This document shows, in pieces, positions 55,727 to 63,963 of a stretch of 64,000 bases of DNA. The notes below the pieces were generated by a model. It saw only the letters and a program-made list of their open reading frames with translations. It had not been told where the DNA came from and made no database searches. This stretch comes from Deltaproteobacteria bacterium (GTDB lineage Bacteria; Myxococcota_A; Polyangia; Polyangiales; Polyangiaceae): positions 1-64,000 of the forward strand of contig VGRJ01000010.1 in NCBI GenBank assembly GCA_016875405.1, given 5' to 3'. Each line of letters starts with the position of its first letter. The stretch's first letter is position 1. A program made the position numbers and the translations under genes.

Positions 55727-56725
55727 ATGTCTCTCAACAAGTTTCTCGGCACGCTCCTCGGAGCGCTCCTCGCCACCGCTGGCATGACCGCGACCCAGGA
55801 CGCGAGCGCGAAAGAGCTCTCGCTCGGCACGCTCGCCCCCGAGCAGAGCGCGTGGGGCAAGGTCTTCAAGAAGTGGGCGAAGAGCGTCGATAAGAAGACG
55901 AACGGCGCGGTGACGCTCCGCTGGTACTTCAACGGCCAGCAGGGCGACGAGCGGGCGATGGTCTCGAAGATGCGCGCCGGTCAGCTCGACGGCGCGGCGG
56001 TGACCTCGGTCGGCCTCAGCTCGATCCACAAGCCGTTCCTCGCGCTCCAAATGCCCGGCCTCTTCACCGACTGGGACAGACTTGATGCCGCCCGTGAGCA
56101 GCTGCTCCCCGAGCTCCAGGAGGCCTTCAAGAAGGAAGGCTTCGCGCTCGTGGGCTCAGGCGACGTCGGCCTCGCGCACACCATGTCGAAGGGCAGGCCC
56201 ATCAAGGCGCCCGGCGACTTGAAGAGCATGAAGGTCTACGCGTGGTCGGACGATCCGATCGCGCCGGTCACCTCGTCGGTGATCGGCTACACGCCGGTGC
56301 TCTCGTCGGTGCCCGAGCTGCTCCCGAAGCTCACGTCGGGCGCTATCAACGTCGCGACCGTGCCGGCGCTCCCTGCGGTGACGCTGCAGTGGCAGCTCCA
56401 CCTCGACCATGTCAACGCCGACGTCGTCGGCGTCGGCATCGGCGGCCTCGTCATGTCGCAGAAGACGCTCGACTCGCTGAACGCCGACGAGAAGGCGATC
56501 GTCTCGAAGAGCGGCAAAAAAGCAGGCAAAAAGCTGACGAAGAAGATCCGCCTCGAGGACGCGAAGGCTTACGACACGATCAAGGGCCGCATGACCGTCG
56601 TGACCCTCTCGGACGCCGAGCGCGGCAAATGGAACGACACCTTCAAGAAGATCCGCGGGCAGCTCGGTCAGGGAACCTTCCCCGCCGACCTCGTGAAGAA
56701 GCTCGAGGGCATGGCCGGTCGCTGA
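55727..56725 (+). CDS. TRAP-type solute-binding protein (DctP family), orphan
   Basis: A 332-aa periplasmic binding protein with a cleaved signal (about 1-28, ATQDASA|KE). It follows the DctP fold: LSLGTLAPEQSAWGKVFKKW, LRWYFNGQQGDERAMVSKMR, QLDGAAVTSVGLSSIHKPFL, GLAHTMSKGRPIKAPGDLKS and AWSDDPI, with helix-rich C-terminus. The DctQM permease partners are absent from both sides, so its partner, if any, is elsewhere. Upstream GGAGGA is an adequate ribosome binding site. A strong terminator follows. Confidence 0.85.
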   Translation: MSLNKFLGTLLGALLATAGMTATQDASAKELSLGTLAPEQSAWGKVFKKWAKSVDKKTNGAVTLRWYFNGQQGDERAMVSKMRAGQLDGAAVTSVGLSSIHKPFLALQMPGLFTDWDRLDAAREQLLPELQEAFKKEGFALVGSGDVGLAHTMSKGRPIKAPGDLKSMKVYAWSDDPIAPVTSSVIGYTPVLSSVPELLPKLTSGAINVATVPALPAVTLQWQLHLDHVNADVVGVGIGGLVMSQKTLDSLNADEKAIVSKSGKKAGKKLTKKIRLEDAKAYDTIKGRMTVVTLSDAERGKWNDTFKKIRGQLGQGTFPADLVKKLEGMAGR

Positions 56726-56745
56726 GCGAAGCCTCCGCGCCCCGC

Positions 56746-56787
56746 GAGCCGACGTTGCCCCGTGCGACGTCGGCTCGTTGCTTTTTG
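56746..56787 (+). terminator. Rho-independent terminator after the TRAP-binding-protein gene
   Basis: GAGCCGACGT (56746-56755) pairs with ACGTCGGCTC (56767-56776), a perfect 10 bp stem with an 11-base loop. It is followed by GTTGCTTTTTG. Oriented to end the preceding gene, about 20 bases after its stop. Confidence 0.8.
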
Positions 56788-56840
56788 TGGTGTCGCGTGC
56801 GTTGACGCGCGCCGCGTCCGCGAGGTAAGTCACGCGGTCT

Positions 56841-58028
56841 ATGCGTTCCTACCAGTTCACGTCGGAGTCCGTCACCGAGGGCCACCCCGACAAGATGTGC
56901 GACCAGATCTCCGACGCGATCCTCGACGCTTACCTCGCGCAGGATCCGCGTTCGCGCGTCGCGGTCGAGAGCTTCACGAAGACGGGCATGGTCATCGTGG
57001 GCGGCGAGGTGACGACAAATGCCGTCATCAACGTCACCGACCTCGTGCGCTCGGCCGTCCGTGAGATCGGTTACTCGAGCTCGGACATGGGCTTCGATTG
57101 GCAGACGTGCGCCGTGATGAGCGCCATCGAGAAGCAGTCCCCCGACATCGCGCAGGGCGTCGACGAGGGCTCGGGCAAGTACAAGGAGCAGGGCGCTGGC
57201 GATCAGGGGCTGATGTTCGGCTACGCGTCGAACGAGACGCCGGACCTCATGCCGGCTCCGATCTGGTATGCGCACAACCTCGCGCGTCAGCTCACCAAGG
57301 TCCGCAAGAACGGGAAGCTTCCGTGGCTTCGCCCAGACGGCAAGACGCAGGTGACCTTCGAGTACGAGAACGACCGTCCGACCCGCATCACCGCGCTCGT
57401 CCTCTCGACGCAGCACGCACCCGAGGTGAAGCAGAAGGATCTCGAGGCGGCACTCCGCGCCGAGGTCATCGACAAGACGATCCCCGCGAAGCTCCTCGAC
57501 AAGAAGGTGAAGATCTACCTCAACCCGACCGGTCGCTTCGTCATCGGCGGTCCGCAGGGTGACGCCGGCCTCACGGGTCGCAAGATCATCGTCGACACCT
57601 ACGGCGGCATGGGCCGTCACGGCGGCGGCGCGTTCAGCGGCAAGGACCCGACGAAGGTCGATCGCTCGGCCTGCTACTACGCGCGCTACGTCGCGAAGAA
57701 CGTGGTCAAGGCGGGCATCGCGGAGCGCTGCGAGGTCCAGATCGCCTACGCCATCGGCGTCGCGCAGCCGGTCGGGGTGCACGTCAACACGTTCGGCACC
57801 TCCAAGGTCGACGAGCAGAAGCTCGAGCAGTACATCCAGGCGAAGTTCGACATGCGCCCCAAGGCGATCATCGAGCAGCTCGACCTGCGCCGCCCGATCT
57901 ACAAGGCGACGGCCGCCTACGGTCACTTCGGTCGCAAGGAGTTCCCCTGGGAGAGCACCGACCGCGCCGAGGAGCTCGCGGCCGAGCTGCTCCAGGGCAA
58001 GGCGCAGAAGACCGCCAAGAGCCGCTAG
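56841..58028 (+). CDS. metK: S-adenosylmethionine synthetase
   Basis: Makes SAM from methionine and ATP. The 395-aa protein has the N-terminal signature [20 protein letters not shown], the phosphate-binding loop [17 protein letters not shown] region, [12 protein letters not shown] and the C-terminal [20 protein letters not shown]. All catalytic Lys/Asp/His residues appear intact. ATG at 56841. A short hairpin directly upstream (CCGCG/CGCGG around AGGTAAGTCA) includes the ribosome binding site in its loop. Confidence 0.97.
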   Translation: MRSYQFTSESVTEGHPDKMCDQISDAILDAYLAQDPRSRVAVESFTKTGMVIVGGEVTTNAVINVTDLVRSAVREIGYSSSDMGFDWQTCAVMSAIEKQSPDIAQGVDEGSGKYKEQGAGDQGLMFGYASNETPDLMPAPIWYAHNLARQLTKVRKNGKLPWLRPDGKTQVTFEYENDRPTRITALVLSTQHAPEVKQKDLEAALRAEVIDKTIPAKLLDKKVKIYLNPTGRFVIGGPQGDAGLTGRKIIVDTYGGMGRHGGGAFSGKDPTKVDRSACYYARYVAKNVVKAGIAERCEVQIAYAIGVAQPVGVHVNTFGTSKVDEQKLEQYIQAKFDMRPKAIIEQLDLRRPIYKATAAYGHFGRKEFPWESTDRAEELAAELLQGKAQKTAKSR

Positions 58029-58237
58029 GCGCGCCTCGCGTGCGAGGGTGCGGCTCGGCGGAGGCGTCCGAGCCCGCACACTCCTGACATTCGTTCGAAG
58101 AGGCCGGCGTGCCGCTCGTCGGTCTTAGGCGTTTCATGCGAGCTTGGTTAGGTCAGCTCCGGCGACGACGTGCGTGGGCGTACTCGTTGCACTTACTATT
58201 GAATGCGCGCCGCGTGCGCCCCGAAAGCAAGGTCCAA

Positions 58238-59443
58238 ATGCGTGACGCTTCGCTGCTACATCGACTCGGGACCGCTGGAGTTCTCTTGCTCGTCGCGTGC
58301 TCGGCGAGTCGCGATGGCACGCTCGATGCGATCGCTGGCTCGTCCGGGCAGCCCGGCGTCGGTGGCTCCGGGGCCGCCAGCAGCGGCTCCTTCGATCCGT
58401 CGGGCGGCAGTGGCGGCGGCGGGACCGGGTGCGACTCGTCCCCGAGCGCGGACGGCGACAGCGACGGGTACTCGGGCGACGAGGGCGACTGCAACGACTG
58501 CGATCCCAACGTCAACCCCGGCGCGATCGAGGTCGCGACCGATCCAAACGATCCGAGCGCGAAGGCAAGCGACGAGAACTGCGACGGGCAGGTCGACGAG
58601 GCCGTGCCGTCGTGCGACAGCGGCCTCGCGCTCGGCGATCTCGACCCGCTGAACGGCGCCCGCGCCATCGGCCTCTGCAAGGCGCTCGGCCCGAAGGAGA
58701 AGGGCTGGGGCGTCGTGTCGGCGTCGTACACGCGCGCGGACGGGGCCCCCGCCTCGCCGGGCCCGTCCGTCGGCCTGATGCCGAAGTTCGGCTCGACCGT
58801 GAAGCCGCGCGAGGGAGGGTCGCTGCTCGGCCTCTCGTCCGGCTACGCACGCGACGCGTCGATGCCCGGCAACTGCGGGACGCTGACCTGCTCCACGCTG
58901 GGCCCCGGGACCGCGCCGGCCGGCTTCCCTCAGGACGTCCCAGGCTGCTCCGGCGACACCGAGGTCAACGACGACGTCGCGCTCAGCCTGATGCTCCGCG
59001 CGCCGAAGAACGCCACGGGTTACTCCTTCGAGTTCAATTTCTACTCGTTCGAGTACCCCGAGTGGGTCTGCACGTCGTTCAACGACCAGTTCATCGCGCG
59101 CGTGAGCCCGCCGCCGATGGGGTCGATCAACGGCAACATCTCGTTCGACTCCAAGAAGAACCCGGTGAGCGTGAACATCGCGTTCTTCGAGGTCTGCGCG
59201 GGCTGCGCCCTCGGCACGGCCGAGCTCTCGGGGACCGGCTTCGACTCCTGGAACGACGCCGGCGCCACGAGCTGGCTCACCACCCAGGCGCCGGTCGTCG
59301 GCGGCGACACGTTCGACGTGCGCTTCGCGATCTGGGACACCGGCGATGATGCGTGGGATTCGACGGTGCTCGTCGACAACTTCAAGTGGATCGCGAAGCC
59401 CGGCTCCACGGTCAGCGTCAACACCGTGCCGACGCCGAAGTGA
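58238..59443 (+). CDS. MopE-like metal-binding lipoprotein with choice-of-anchor-L domain
   Basis: A 401-aa lipoprotein, signal ending AGVLLLVACSASRD (lipobox LVAC), Gly/Ser-rich spacer, then a Asp-rich motif DGDSDGYSGDEGDCNDCDPN and DENCDGQVDE (about 68-122) as in MopE-type putative metal-binding repeats. The C-terminal domain (about 230-390) resembles the choice-of-anchor-L beta domain, with YSFEFNFYSFEYPEWVCTS and VRFAIWDTGDDAWDSTVLVD. Probably a surface calcium-binding or adhesion protein. The start ATG 58238 gives the signal peptide; the longer frame upstream is not supported. The interval 58029-58237 (209 bp) has no other gene; AT-rich GTTGCACTTACTATTGAA near 58188 may be its promoter. 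Confidence 0.8.
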   Translation: MRDASLLHRLGTAGVLLLVACSASRDGTLDAIAGSSGQPGVGGSGAASSGSFDPSGGSGGGGTGCDSSPSADGDSDGYSGDEGDCNDCDPNVNPGAIEVATDPNDPSAKASDENCDGQVDEAVPSCDSGLALGDLDPLNGARAIGLCKALGPKEKGWGVVSASYTRADGAPASPGPSVGLMPKFGSTVKPREGGSLLGLSSGYARDASMPGNCGTLTCSTLGPGTAPAGFPQDVPGCSGDTEVNDDVALSLMLRAPKNATGYSFEFNFYSFEYPEWVCTSFNDQFIARVSPPPMGSINGNISFDSKKNPVSVNIAFFEVCAGCALGTAELSGTGFDSWNDAGATSWLTTQAPVVGGDTFDVRFAIWDTGDDAWDSTVLVDNFKWIAKPGSTVSVNTVPTPK

Positions 59444-59536
59444 GCCCGCTCCACGCGCGCGGGCCCTCGGTTGACGGCGCCTCCGCGCCTTCGCGCTGCC
59501 CTGACCCCACCACTCGCGCCGCCGCCGCTGGCTGAC

Positions 59537-59965
59537 TCAGCCGGCGCGCCGCGAGCGCTTGAACGGCACTATCCCGAGCAAGATGGCGCGCGCGAGACGG
59601 GCGTTGTGCACCCGGCCCTTCGCGAGCACCCACACCCGGACCCCGCGCGTGGCGGCGCGGTGGAGGATCCACCACAAGGTGAGGCCGACCACCACCGAGC
59701 CGACCGCCGCGACCCTCGACCACGGGGGCTCGTATCCGAACGAAGCTCGGAGCCCGTAGAGCCCGGTCGTCGAGCCGATGAAGATCGCGAGGAAGCGCAT
59801 GATCATGCCGCGCCGCGCGCCGTAGTCGACGCGCTGATTCTTCCACACCGTGTCGGGCAGATCGCGCGCCTCGGGGTCCGACACCATCACCAGGCGACCG
59901 CCGCACTCGGTGCAGACGGCGCCCCCGGCGTTGACGTAGTGACACTCGAGGCAGATCTTAACCAC
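59537..59965 (-). CDS. Zinc-ribbon membrane protein, unknown function
   Basis: A 142-aa protein with an N-terminal zinc ribbon (CLECHYVNAGGAVCTECGG, cysteines about 5, 8, 18, 21), then two hydrophobic segments (MIMRFLAIFIGSTTGLYGL and AAVGSVVVGLTLWWILHRAA) and a basic C-terminal tail (RLARAILLGIVPFKRSRR). Predicted to sit in the inner membrane with the ribbon in the cytoplasm. No specific family recognised. Confidence 0.6.
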   Translation of the reverse strand: MVKICLECHYVNAGGAVCTECGGRLVMVSDPEARDLPDTVWKNQRVDYGARRGMIMRFLAIFIGSTTGLYGLRASFGYEPPWSRVAAVGSVVVGLTLWWILHRAATRGVRVWVLAKGRVHNARLARAILLGIVPFKRSRRAG

Positions 59966-60048
59966 GGCCCGTCAGGCGTATCACGGCCGCACCTCGTTCG
60001 CCACGCGGGTGCGACGCGACCGGCGCTTGCTATGCTCCGGCCTTCGCG

Positions 60049-60846
60049 ATGTCGCTCGCCCGTCACCTCGCCGTGGTCGCCGATGTCGCGGCGTCGCTCG
60101 AAGACCGCATCGCGTCCGCGCACGCGCTCGCGGAAGAAGGCGATCCGCGCCTCGCCGAGGCAAGGCCCATCCCGATCCCGGCAGGGATCCTGCGGCGCAA
60201 AATCTCCAACGATTCGCCGATCGTCGAGATCGCGGTGCCTGCCTTCGCCATCGCGCGATATCCGGTCACGGTCGGGGAGTTCGCTCGCTTCATCGCCGAT
60301 GAGGGTTACGACGACCCGAGCTACTGGAGCGCCGAGGGCTGGAGTTTCCGCCTCGACGAGGGCCTCGAGCGCCCGCGGTTTTGGGGCGAGGCCGAGTGGG
60401 CGCCTTACCTCGTCTCGAACCACCCGGTCGTCGGCGTCAGCGCGTTCGAGGCCGAGGCGTACGCATCCTACTGCGGCGCGCGCTTGCCCCGCGACCACGA
60501 GTGGGAGCGCGCTGCCCGCGGCGATGACGCGCGCGACTACCCCTGGGGCGACGCCTGGGACCCCGCGGCGTGTTGCTCTCGCGAACACGGCCCACGGTCG
60601 ACGATCCCGGTCGGCGTTCACCCGCGAGGCATGAGCCCGTTCGGCGTGCACGATCTCTGTGGCGCGGTGTGGCAATGGACCGAGGACGCTCGCGCGAGCG
60701 AGGGCACCTACGGTCCGCCGCGCGAGGTGCGAGGCGGCGCGTGGAACAACCTCCCCTGGAGCATCGGCTGCTCCGGACGGAACGCCTATCCTCCCGAGGC
60801 GCGCTTCTCGAACCTCGGTTTCCGCCTCGTGTTCGACCGTCCGTGA
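60049..60846 (+). CDS. Formylglycine-generating-enzyme (SUMF1)-fold protein
   Basis: A 265-aa protein with the FGE-sulfatase fold: VPAFAIARYPVTVGEFARF, HPVVGVSAFEAEAYASYC, RLPRDHEWERAARG and DYPWGDAWD, GVHDLCGAVWQWTED, and the C-terminal VRGGAWNN followed by SNLGFRLVF. In true FGE the segment after RGG has two catalytic Cys (LCHDSYC). Here it is NLPWSIGCSG, with one Cys, so it is unlikely to make formylglycine. Other members act in ergothioneine synthesis or are structural. Start ATG 60049; just upstream of the UDP-HexNAc dehydrogenase. Confidence 0.78.
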   Translation: MSLARHLAVVADVAASLEDRIASAHALAEEGDPRLAEARPIPIPAGILRRKISNDSPIVEIAVPAFAIARYPVTVGEFARFIADEGYDDPSYWSAEGWSFRLDEGLERPRFWGEAEWAPYLVSNHPVVGVSAFEAEAYASYCGARLPRDHEWERAARGDDARDYPWGDAWDPAACCSREHGPRSTIPVGVHPRGMSPFGVHDLCGAVWQWTEDARASEGTYGPPREVRGGAWNNLPWSIGCSGRNAYPPEARFSNLGFRLVFDRP

Positions 60847-60895
60847 ACGGCACCGACCTCGCCGCAACGAAGGCGCTGTTGTAAGGAGGCATGCG

Positions 60896-62221
60896 ATGAC
60901 GAATCAGCGCGCACAGGAGCTCTTCGACAAGATCGAAGCCAAGACGGCCCGCGTCGGCGTGGTGGGCCTCGGCTACGTCGGGCTGCCCCTCGGGCTCACC
61001 TTCTGCGAGAAGGGCTTCGACGTGCTCGGCTTCGACGTCGATCAGGCGAAGGTCGACGTGCTCCTCGGCGGCGGGACCTACATCGTCCACCTCGGCGCCG
61101 AGCGAGTGAAGGGCGCGCTCGCGACGGGTCGCTTCTCGCCGACGACCGATTTCGAGCGGCTCGCGGAGTGCGACGCGATCGCGATCGCGGTCCCGACGCC
61201 GCTCACCTTGCAGCGCGAGCCCGACATGCGCTTCGTCGTCGTCACCGCCGAGGCGATCGCGAAGCGGCTGCGCCGCGGGCAGCTCGTCGTCCTCGAATCG
61301 ACGACCTACCCGGGGACGACCGACGAGCTCGTCCGCGGGATCCTCGAGCGCACCGGCCTCGTCGCGGGCGAGGATTTCTTCCTCGCGTTTTCGCCCGAGC
61401 GCGAGGACCCGGGCAACCGGCGCTTCGACACCAAGACCATCCCGAAGGTCGTCGGCGGGATCGAGCCCGACTCGTCGCGCCTCGCGGTGCGCCTCTACGA
61501 GCTCGCGGTCGACCGCGTCGTGCCAGTGTCGTCGGCGCGCGCCGCCGAGGCGACGAAGCTCACCGAGAACGTGTTTCGAGCGGTCAACATCGCGCTCGTG
61601 AACGAGCTCAAGGTCATCTTCGACCGAATGGGCATCGACATCTGGGAGGTGCTCGACGCGGCGGAGACGAAGCCCTTTGGCTTCATGCGCTTCAACCCAG
61701 GGCCGGGCCTCGGCGGTCACTGCATCCCGCTCGATCCGTTCTACCTGACGTGGAAGGCCCGTGAGTACGGCGTCTCGACCCGCTTCATCGAGCTCGCCGG
61801 CGAGGTCAACGTGTCGATGCCGCGCTACGTCGTCGACAAGCTGACTGCGGCGCTGAACACCCGAAAGAAGCCGCTCAACGGCAGCAAGGTGCTGCTCCTC
61901 GGGCTCGCCTACAAGAAAGACGTCGACGACACGCGCGAGGCCCCGTCGTTCGAGCTCATGCACTTGATGCGCGAGGCAGGCGCCGTGGTCGACTACCACG
62001 ATCCGCACGTGCCCGAGACCCCCGCGAAGCGGAGCTTCCCCGCTCTCGCGAAGCAGCACTCGGTGCCCCTCTCGCCCGAGACCCTCGCCCGCTACGACGC
62101 GGTGCTCGTCGCGACCGATCACAGCGCCGTGGACTACGCGCTCGTCGCGGAGCACGCGCAGGTGATCGTCGATACGCGCGGGGTGTACCGCGCACCGCGC
62201 TCGAACGTGGTGAAGGCTTGA
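60896..62221 (+). CDS. UDP-N-acetylhexosamine dehydrogenase (WbpA/TviB-like)
   Basis: Nucleotide-sugar dehydrogenase, 441 aa. Rossmann motif VGVVGLGYVGLPLGLTF, catalytic Cys in GPGLGGHCIPLDPFYLTW (Cys about 276), and LGLAYKKDVDDTREAPS. The GGHCIP signature and the longer N-terminal lead (MTNQRAQELFDKIEAKTAR) match UDP-GlcNAc/UDP-GalNAc 6-dehydrogenases rather than Ugd; the enzyme yields UDP-HexNAcA for O-antigen or capsule. ATG at 60896 has AAGGAGG seven bases upstream. It overlaps the epimerase by 4 bp, so the pair probably works together. Confidence 0.9.
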   Translation: MTNQRAQELFDKIEAKTARVGVVGLGYVGLPLGLTFCEKGFDVLGFDVDQAKVDVLLGGGTYIVHLGAERVKGALATGRFSPTTDFERLAECDAIAIAVPTPLTLQREPDMRFVVVTAEAIAKRLRRGQLVVLESTTYPGTTDELVRGILERTGLVAGEDFFLAFSPEREDPGNRRFDTKTIPKVVGGIEPDSSRLAVRLYELAVDRVVPVSSARAAEATKLTENVFRAVNIALVNELKVIFDRMGIDIWEVLDAAETKPFGFMRFNPGPGLGGHCIPLDPFYLTWKAREYGVSTRFIELAGEVNVSMPRYVVDKLTAALNTRKKPLNGSKVLLLGLAYKKDVDDTREAPSFELMHLMREAGAVVDYHDPHVPETPAKRSFPALAKQHSVPLSPETLARYDAVLVATDHSAVDYALVAEHAQVIVDTRGVYRAPRSNVVKA

Positions 62222-63168
62222 CGGCGTCGCTCGCGGGTCGGTCGGTGCTCGTCACGGGCGGCGCGGGCTTCATCGGCTCGCACCTCGTCGCCGGGCTCGT
62301 CGCGCGAGGAGCGCGCGTTCGGGTGCTCGACGATCTGTCGACCGGCAAGCGCGAGAACCTCGCCGACCTCGAAGGGGTCGAGCTCGTCGTCGGCGACGTC
62401 CGCGACGAGTCCGCCTGTCGAGCGGCGTGCGTCGGCATGTCGGTGGTGTTTCACGAGGCGGCGATCTGCTCGGTGGCCCGCTCGATGGAGGACCCGGCGA
62501 CCACCATCGCGGTCAACGTCACCGGCGCCGCCAACGTGTTCGCGGCGGCGCGTCGCGCAGGGGTCTCACGGGTCGTCTACGCGAGCTCGTCGAGCGTCTT
62601 CGGCGACACCGCGACCTTGCCGCAGCGCGAGGGCGACGAGGCCGCGCCGCAGTCGATCTACGCGCTCTCGAAGCGCATGGACGAACAGCTCGCCGAGGCG
62701 CATGCGCGTGCCTTCGGCATGACCCTCGTCGGTCTGCGCTACTTCAACGTGTTCGGCCCCCGGCAGGACCCTAACGGCCCGTACGCGGCGGTCGTTCCGC
62801 GCTTCCTCGAGGCGCTGCTCGAGGGCAGGCCGCCCACGCTGTTCGGCGACGGGGCGCAGACCCGCGACTTCATCGACGTGCGCGACGTCGTCCGCGCGAA
62901 CCTGCTCGCCGCGACCTGCCCGCTCGAGGGCGCGCACGCGGTCAACGTGGCGACCGGCGTCGCGCTCTCGGTCGCCGACCTCGCCGTGATCCTCGCCAAG
63001 CTCGTCGGGCGTCCGGACCTCGCCGCGGTCCGCCTGCCGCCGCGCGCGGGGGACATCCTGCACTCGGTTGCGGCGATCGAGCGGGCTGCTGCGCTCCTGG
63101 GCTTTCGCGCCGAGCACGGGCTCGAGGCTGGCCTGGGTCACCTCGTCGCGCACGCCCGCGCCACCTGA
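62218..63168 (+). CDS. NAD-dependent UDP-sugar 4-epimerase
   Basis: A 316-aa extended SDR epimerase. NAD motif LVTGGAGFIGSHLVAGL, VVYASSSSVFGDTATLP with the catalytic Ser, the YxxxK pair in SIYALSKRMDEQ, and DFIDVRDVVRANL near residue 217. Similar to UDP-GlcNAc 4-epimerases (WbpP/TviC). The start is TTG at 62218, overlapping the preceding stop by 4 bp (TTGA). With the dehydrogenase it could interconvert UDP-GlcNAcA and UDP-GalNAcA; exact substrate inferred. Confidence 0.88.
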   Translation: MTASLAGRSVLVTGGAGFIGSHLVAGLVARGARVRVLDDLSTGKRENLADLEGVELVVGDVRDESACRAACVGMSVVFHEAAICSVARSMEDPATTIAVNVTGAANVFAAARRAGVSRVVYASSSSVFGDTATLPQREGDEAAPQSIYALSKRMDEQLAEAHARAFGMTLVGLRYFNVFGPRQDPNGPYAAVVPRFLEALLEGRPPTLFGDGAQTRDFIDVRDVVRANLLAATCPLEGAHAVNVATGVALSVADLAVILAKLVGRPDLAAVRLPPRAGDILHSVAAIERAAALLGFRAEHGLEAGLGHLVAHARAT

Positions 63169-63209
63169 CGGGACGTCGACGCGCCCGGGCACGTCGCGAG
63201 GGGTCGCGG

Positions 63210-63307
63210 TTGACACGCCCCTGGGACGCGCTAATTCTCACGTAACGGAACCCTAACGCATACGTAAGGGTTTGGGTTTGACAGACCCCTGCTCGCGGCA
63301 CTACGAA
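63210..63307 (+). promoter_or_regulatory. Promoter/operator region of the merR-iscS unit
   Basis: The gap 63169-63345 holds two TTGACA boxes (63210-63215, 63278-63283). The second is 18 bp from TACGAA (63302-63307), a weak -10. Between them is an imperfect inverted repeat with arms AACCCTaACG (63249-63258) and ACGTAAGGGTT (63262-63272), centred near 63260. Its placement between two -35 boxes suits a regulator binding site; ligand and binding unproven. Confidence 0.5.
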
Positions 63308-63345
63308 GCCGCGTCGCTCTCCGTCCCCCCATCGCCTCGCTGGTC

Positions 63346-63963
63346 ATGGCTAACCTCCACCGCCTCCCGATCCTCGGTACTCCGGCGGCCCCGGCGTGGG
63401 GTCCGCCGCTGCCCGCGCTCGGCAGTCCGCCGCCCGTCGAGTCGGAGTCCGGTGGCCTCGAGGACGACGAGGAGCTCGCGGGCCTGCTCCAGGTCGGAGA
63501 CCTCGCCCGCGAGGTCGGCAAGACGGTGCGCGCGATCCACCACTATGAGAGCGTCGGGCTGCTGCGCCCGCACCGTCGCTCGAAGGGGCGTTATCGGCTC
63601 TATGCGACGGACGCCGTGGCGCGCGTGCGCTGGATCGGCAAGCTCCATGACCTCGGCATGAGCCTCGCGCAGATCCAGCAAATCCTGGCGCTCTGGGAGC
63701 AGGCGCCGAGCGCGCCCGAGGCGATGCGGAAGATCCGCGCCATCTACCAGCAGAAGCTCGAGGAGGTGCGCGCCCAGATCGCCCACCTCTCGACGCTCGA
63801 GCGCGAGGTCGGCGCCAGCATCGAGTACCTCGACACCTGCAAGACCTGCGACCCCGGTGAGCTCGTGGCGGCCTGCAGCGCCTGCACCGTCCACGACGAC
63901 GAGGTCGTCGAGCCGGAGCTCGTCGCCGGGCTCTACGCCACCCTGGAGAACTCCAAGTCATGA
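63346..63963 (+). CDS. MerR-family regulator with C-terminal four-Cys cluster
   Basis: A 205-aa MerR-type regulator. After a 47-residue Pro-rich leader, the winged-helix HTH (about 48-115): LLQVGDLAREVGKTVRAIHH, YESVGLLRPHRRSKG, RYRLYATDAVARVRWIGKL, LGMSLAQIQQIL. A dimerisation helix follows (about 120-160). At the C-terminus, Cys 165, 168, 177 and 180 lie in CKTCDPGELVAACSACTVHD, a C-x2-C-x8-C-x2-C pattern suited to a metal or Fe-S cluster, although not the SoxR CX2CXCX5C. The stop overlaps the start of iscS by 4 bp (ATGA), so it may sense Fe-S or metal status and control cysteine desulfurase. That link is inference. Confidence 0.85.
   Translation: MANLHRLPILGTPAAPAWGPPLPALGSPPPVESESGGLEDDEELAGLLQVGDLAREVGKTVRAIHHYESVGLLRPHRRSKGRYRLYATDAVARVRWIGKLHDLGMSLAQIQQILALWEQAPSAPEAMRKIRAIYQQKLEEVRAQIAHLSTLEREVGASIEYLDTCKTCDPGELVAACSACTVHDDEVVEPELVAGLYATLENSKS

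Noticed and set aside
55727..56725. Complete TRAP transporter
   Set aside because: No DctQ or DctM gene lies on either side.
56726..56840. SAM riboswitch upstream of metK
   Set aside because: I could not match the aptamer core of SAM-I, SAM-II or SAM/SAH classes; only a short hairpin is visible, kept as a low-interest finding.
60049..60846. Sulfatase-maturing formylglycine-generating enzyme
   Set aside because: Only one of the two catalytic Cys is present.
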